From a virus, in the IMG/VR virus record IMGVR_UViG_3300035666_000004, positions 1-64,000 of that record: 64,000 nucleotides of DNA; one strand, written 5' to 3'. A model generated the notes under the pieces. It was not told the origin of the DNA. It ran no database searches and saw nothing but the letters and a program-made list of their open reading frames with translations. The position numbers and the translations under genes are program-made. Below are positions 63,128 through 64,000 of the stretch, one piece after another. Within the stretch, counting starts at the first letter, position 1; each line of letters starts with the position of its first letter.

Positions 63128-64000
63128 TATGTGTCTTCACAATCCAAATCTGCGTTGTTAGAACCAACATAGTTTATACCAATTTTATTAGTAGAAACTA
63201 CGTCATTAAAAGCGCAATCATTTATTCTATTATTCGATCCGTTAACTAATGCACCGACAGTTGATGTATTATTAGTTGAATTAGTTAAGTTAATACGGCA
63301 ATCTCTAATTCTGCAATAGTTTCCGGTTACAAGAACTGTATAGCTATTGTGCCCAGCTAATGTCTCAATGTTTAAACCGTCTAAAATACATCTGTTACCT
63401 AATTCAATATATCCGCCAGATGCAATTTTAATAGCGCCAGAATCAACTGAGCTTGAAAGTTTGTCCATTCCTCGACCTAAAATTTTAATGCCATTAGTTA
63501 AAGTAACGCCAGAAGATATGGTAAAAGTTTTCGTTATAAGAATAATTCCGCCACCCAAAGCAGTTAAGTCTGTGATAGCTTGTTGTAATTCTGTTTGATT
63601 AGAAGCAAATTTTTCTGGATAAGCAGTTGCGCCAGAAACTAAAACTGCTCCCAATTGAGAAGTAGTTCCTGCTGGCCACATGATACCATGCGGAACAAAT
63701 AACAAGTCGTTACCGCGTCTTAAGGCCAATGGAATACTAAATATTGAAGACGAACCAGTAGTAGTTATTTCAAGTTTTGGCATTGCAGTAGACATAGGTT
63801 GCTTAACAACTCTAAATCCAGTGCTAGTTGAACCGCCGTTAATTCCGTTTTCAAGATTGAAAGAACTTCCTTGGTCAACTAACAATGCAGAATCTAATTC
63901 TAGATAAACTAATTCGCCGTCAGCGATATCAATGTATTCAAAAGTTGTAAGCGTGTTTGTAGCTCCACCTTGAAGTCTTAATACCATAGAGCTATTTACA
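63127..64000 (-). CDS. Beta-helix tail protein (pectate-lyase-like), possibly 5' partial
   Basis: The frame is open to the window edge. ATG 63987 is possible, but no ribosome site precedes it, so the true start may lie outside. The last 150 residues carry parallel beta-helix turns (GVTLTNGIKILGRG, YIELGNRCILDGL, NYCRIRDCRINLT, NNRINDCAFNDV), typical of tailspike-type carbohydrate-binding or depolymerase shafts. No catalytic residues can be assigned. Confidence 0.7.
   Translation of the reverse strand, partial: VNSSMVLRLQGGATNTLTTFEYIDIADGELVYLELDSALLVDQGSSFNLENGINGGSTSTGFRVVKQPMSTAMPKLEITTTGSSSIFSIPLALRRGNDLLFVPHGIMWPAGTTSQLGAVLVSGATAYPEKFASNQTELQQAITDLTALGGGIILITKTFTISSGVTLTNGIKILGRGMDKLSSSVDSGAIKIASGGYIELGNRCILDGLNIETLAGHNSYTVLVTGNYCRIRDCRINLTNSTNNTSTVGALVNGSNNRINDCAFNDVVSTNKIGINYVGSNNADLDCEDT

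Noticed and set aside
50669-63987. Diversity-generating retroelement acting on fibre or collar genes
   Set aside because: No reverse transcriptase, template repeat or adenine-biased variation is visible in the window.

Overview
The window is part of the genome of a large tailed double-stranded DNA bacteriophage. It holds a terminase, a DnaE-type replication set, a recombination set and about 23 kb of tail-fibre genes. It is AT-rich (roughly one third G+C by eye) and almost fully coding. Most genes have strong Shine-Dalgarno sequences and several have TTGACA/TATAAT-type promoters. I recognise no tRNA genes. A lipobox lipoprotein, a GT9 (heptosyltransferase-type) glycosyltransferase and an M15 endolysin suggest a Gram-negative host. 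I cannot name the phage or host, and no integrase is visible.

Layout. (1) 1-8399, minus strand: a 508-aa protein, an SF2 helicase, a sigma-like factor, a GroES-like co-chaperonin, an SbcD/gp47-like nuclease, a small protein, the probable small terminase and the large terminase (TerL). TerL carries one complete intein at Walker A and a second one, cut by the window edge, just before the expected Walker B. (2) 8400-8752: a divergent intergenic region with helically phased palindromes and AT-rich direct repeats, a candidate replication origin or control region. (3) 8753-40346, plus strand: GroEL-like chaperonin, zinc-ribbon protein, TAA1/alliinase-type PLP aminotransferase, SbcC/gp46-like ATPase, RuvC-like resolvase, several small structural or regulatory proteins, a small sigma-region-4-like protein, DnaE-type DNA polymerase, SSB-like protein, RecA/UvsX, a free-standing HNH endonuclease, primase, DnaB-like helicase, a membrane-anchored trypsin-like protease, a GT9 enzyme, a subtilase, PIN-PhoH, a DnaQ/RNase T-like exonuclease, a T5 A1-like phosphoesterase, a lipoprotein metalloprotease and many small proteins. 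(4) 40336-64000, minus strand: M15 endolysin, then tail-fibre, tail-collar, glycine-rich adhesin and beta-helix genes, including fibres of 1663 and 1730 aa.

How the parts fit. Region 3 encodes most of a replisome (polymerase, separate exonuclease, primase, helicase, SSB) and recombination apparatus. The SbcCD-like pair is split between the two strands. GroES and GroEL lie on opposite sides of the putative origin. A sigma-like protein without an HTH and a separate region-4-like protein resemble the T4 gp55/gp33 arrangement. At least two promoter classes are visible. One is an extended -10 element (TGTGGTATA), at several genes so close to the ATG that leaderless mRNAs are likely. The other is an AGCCTAATCT element 46-59 bp upstream of four fibre genes, a candidate late promoter.

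Most striking points: two inteins in the ATPase core of one TerL, a plant-type (TAA1/alliinase) aminotransferase in a phage, a GroEL plus GroES pair, the apparent split sigma with leaderless promoters, and three envelope-type proteases.
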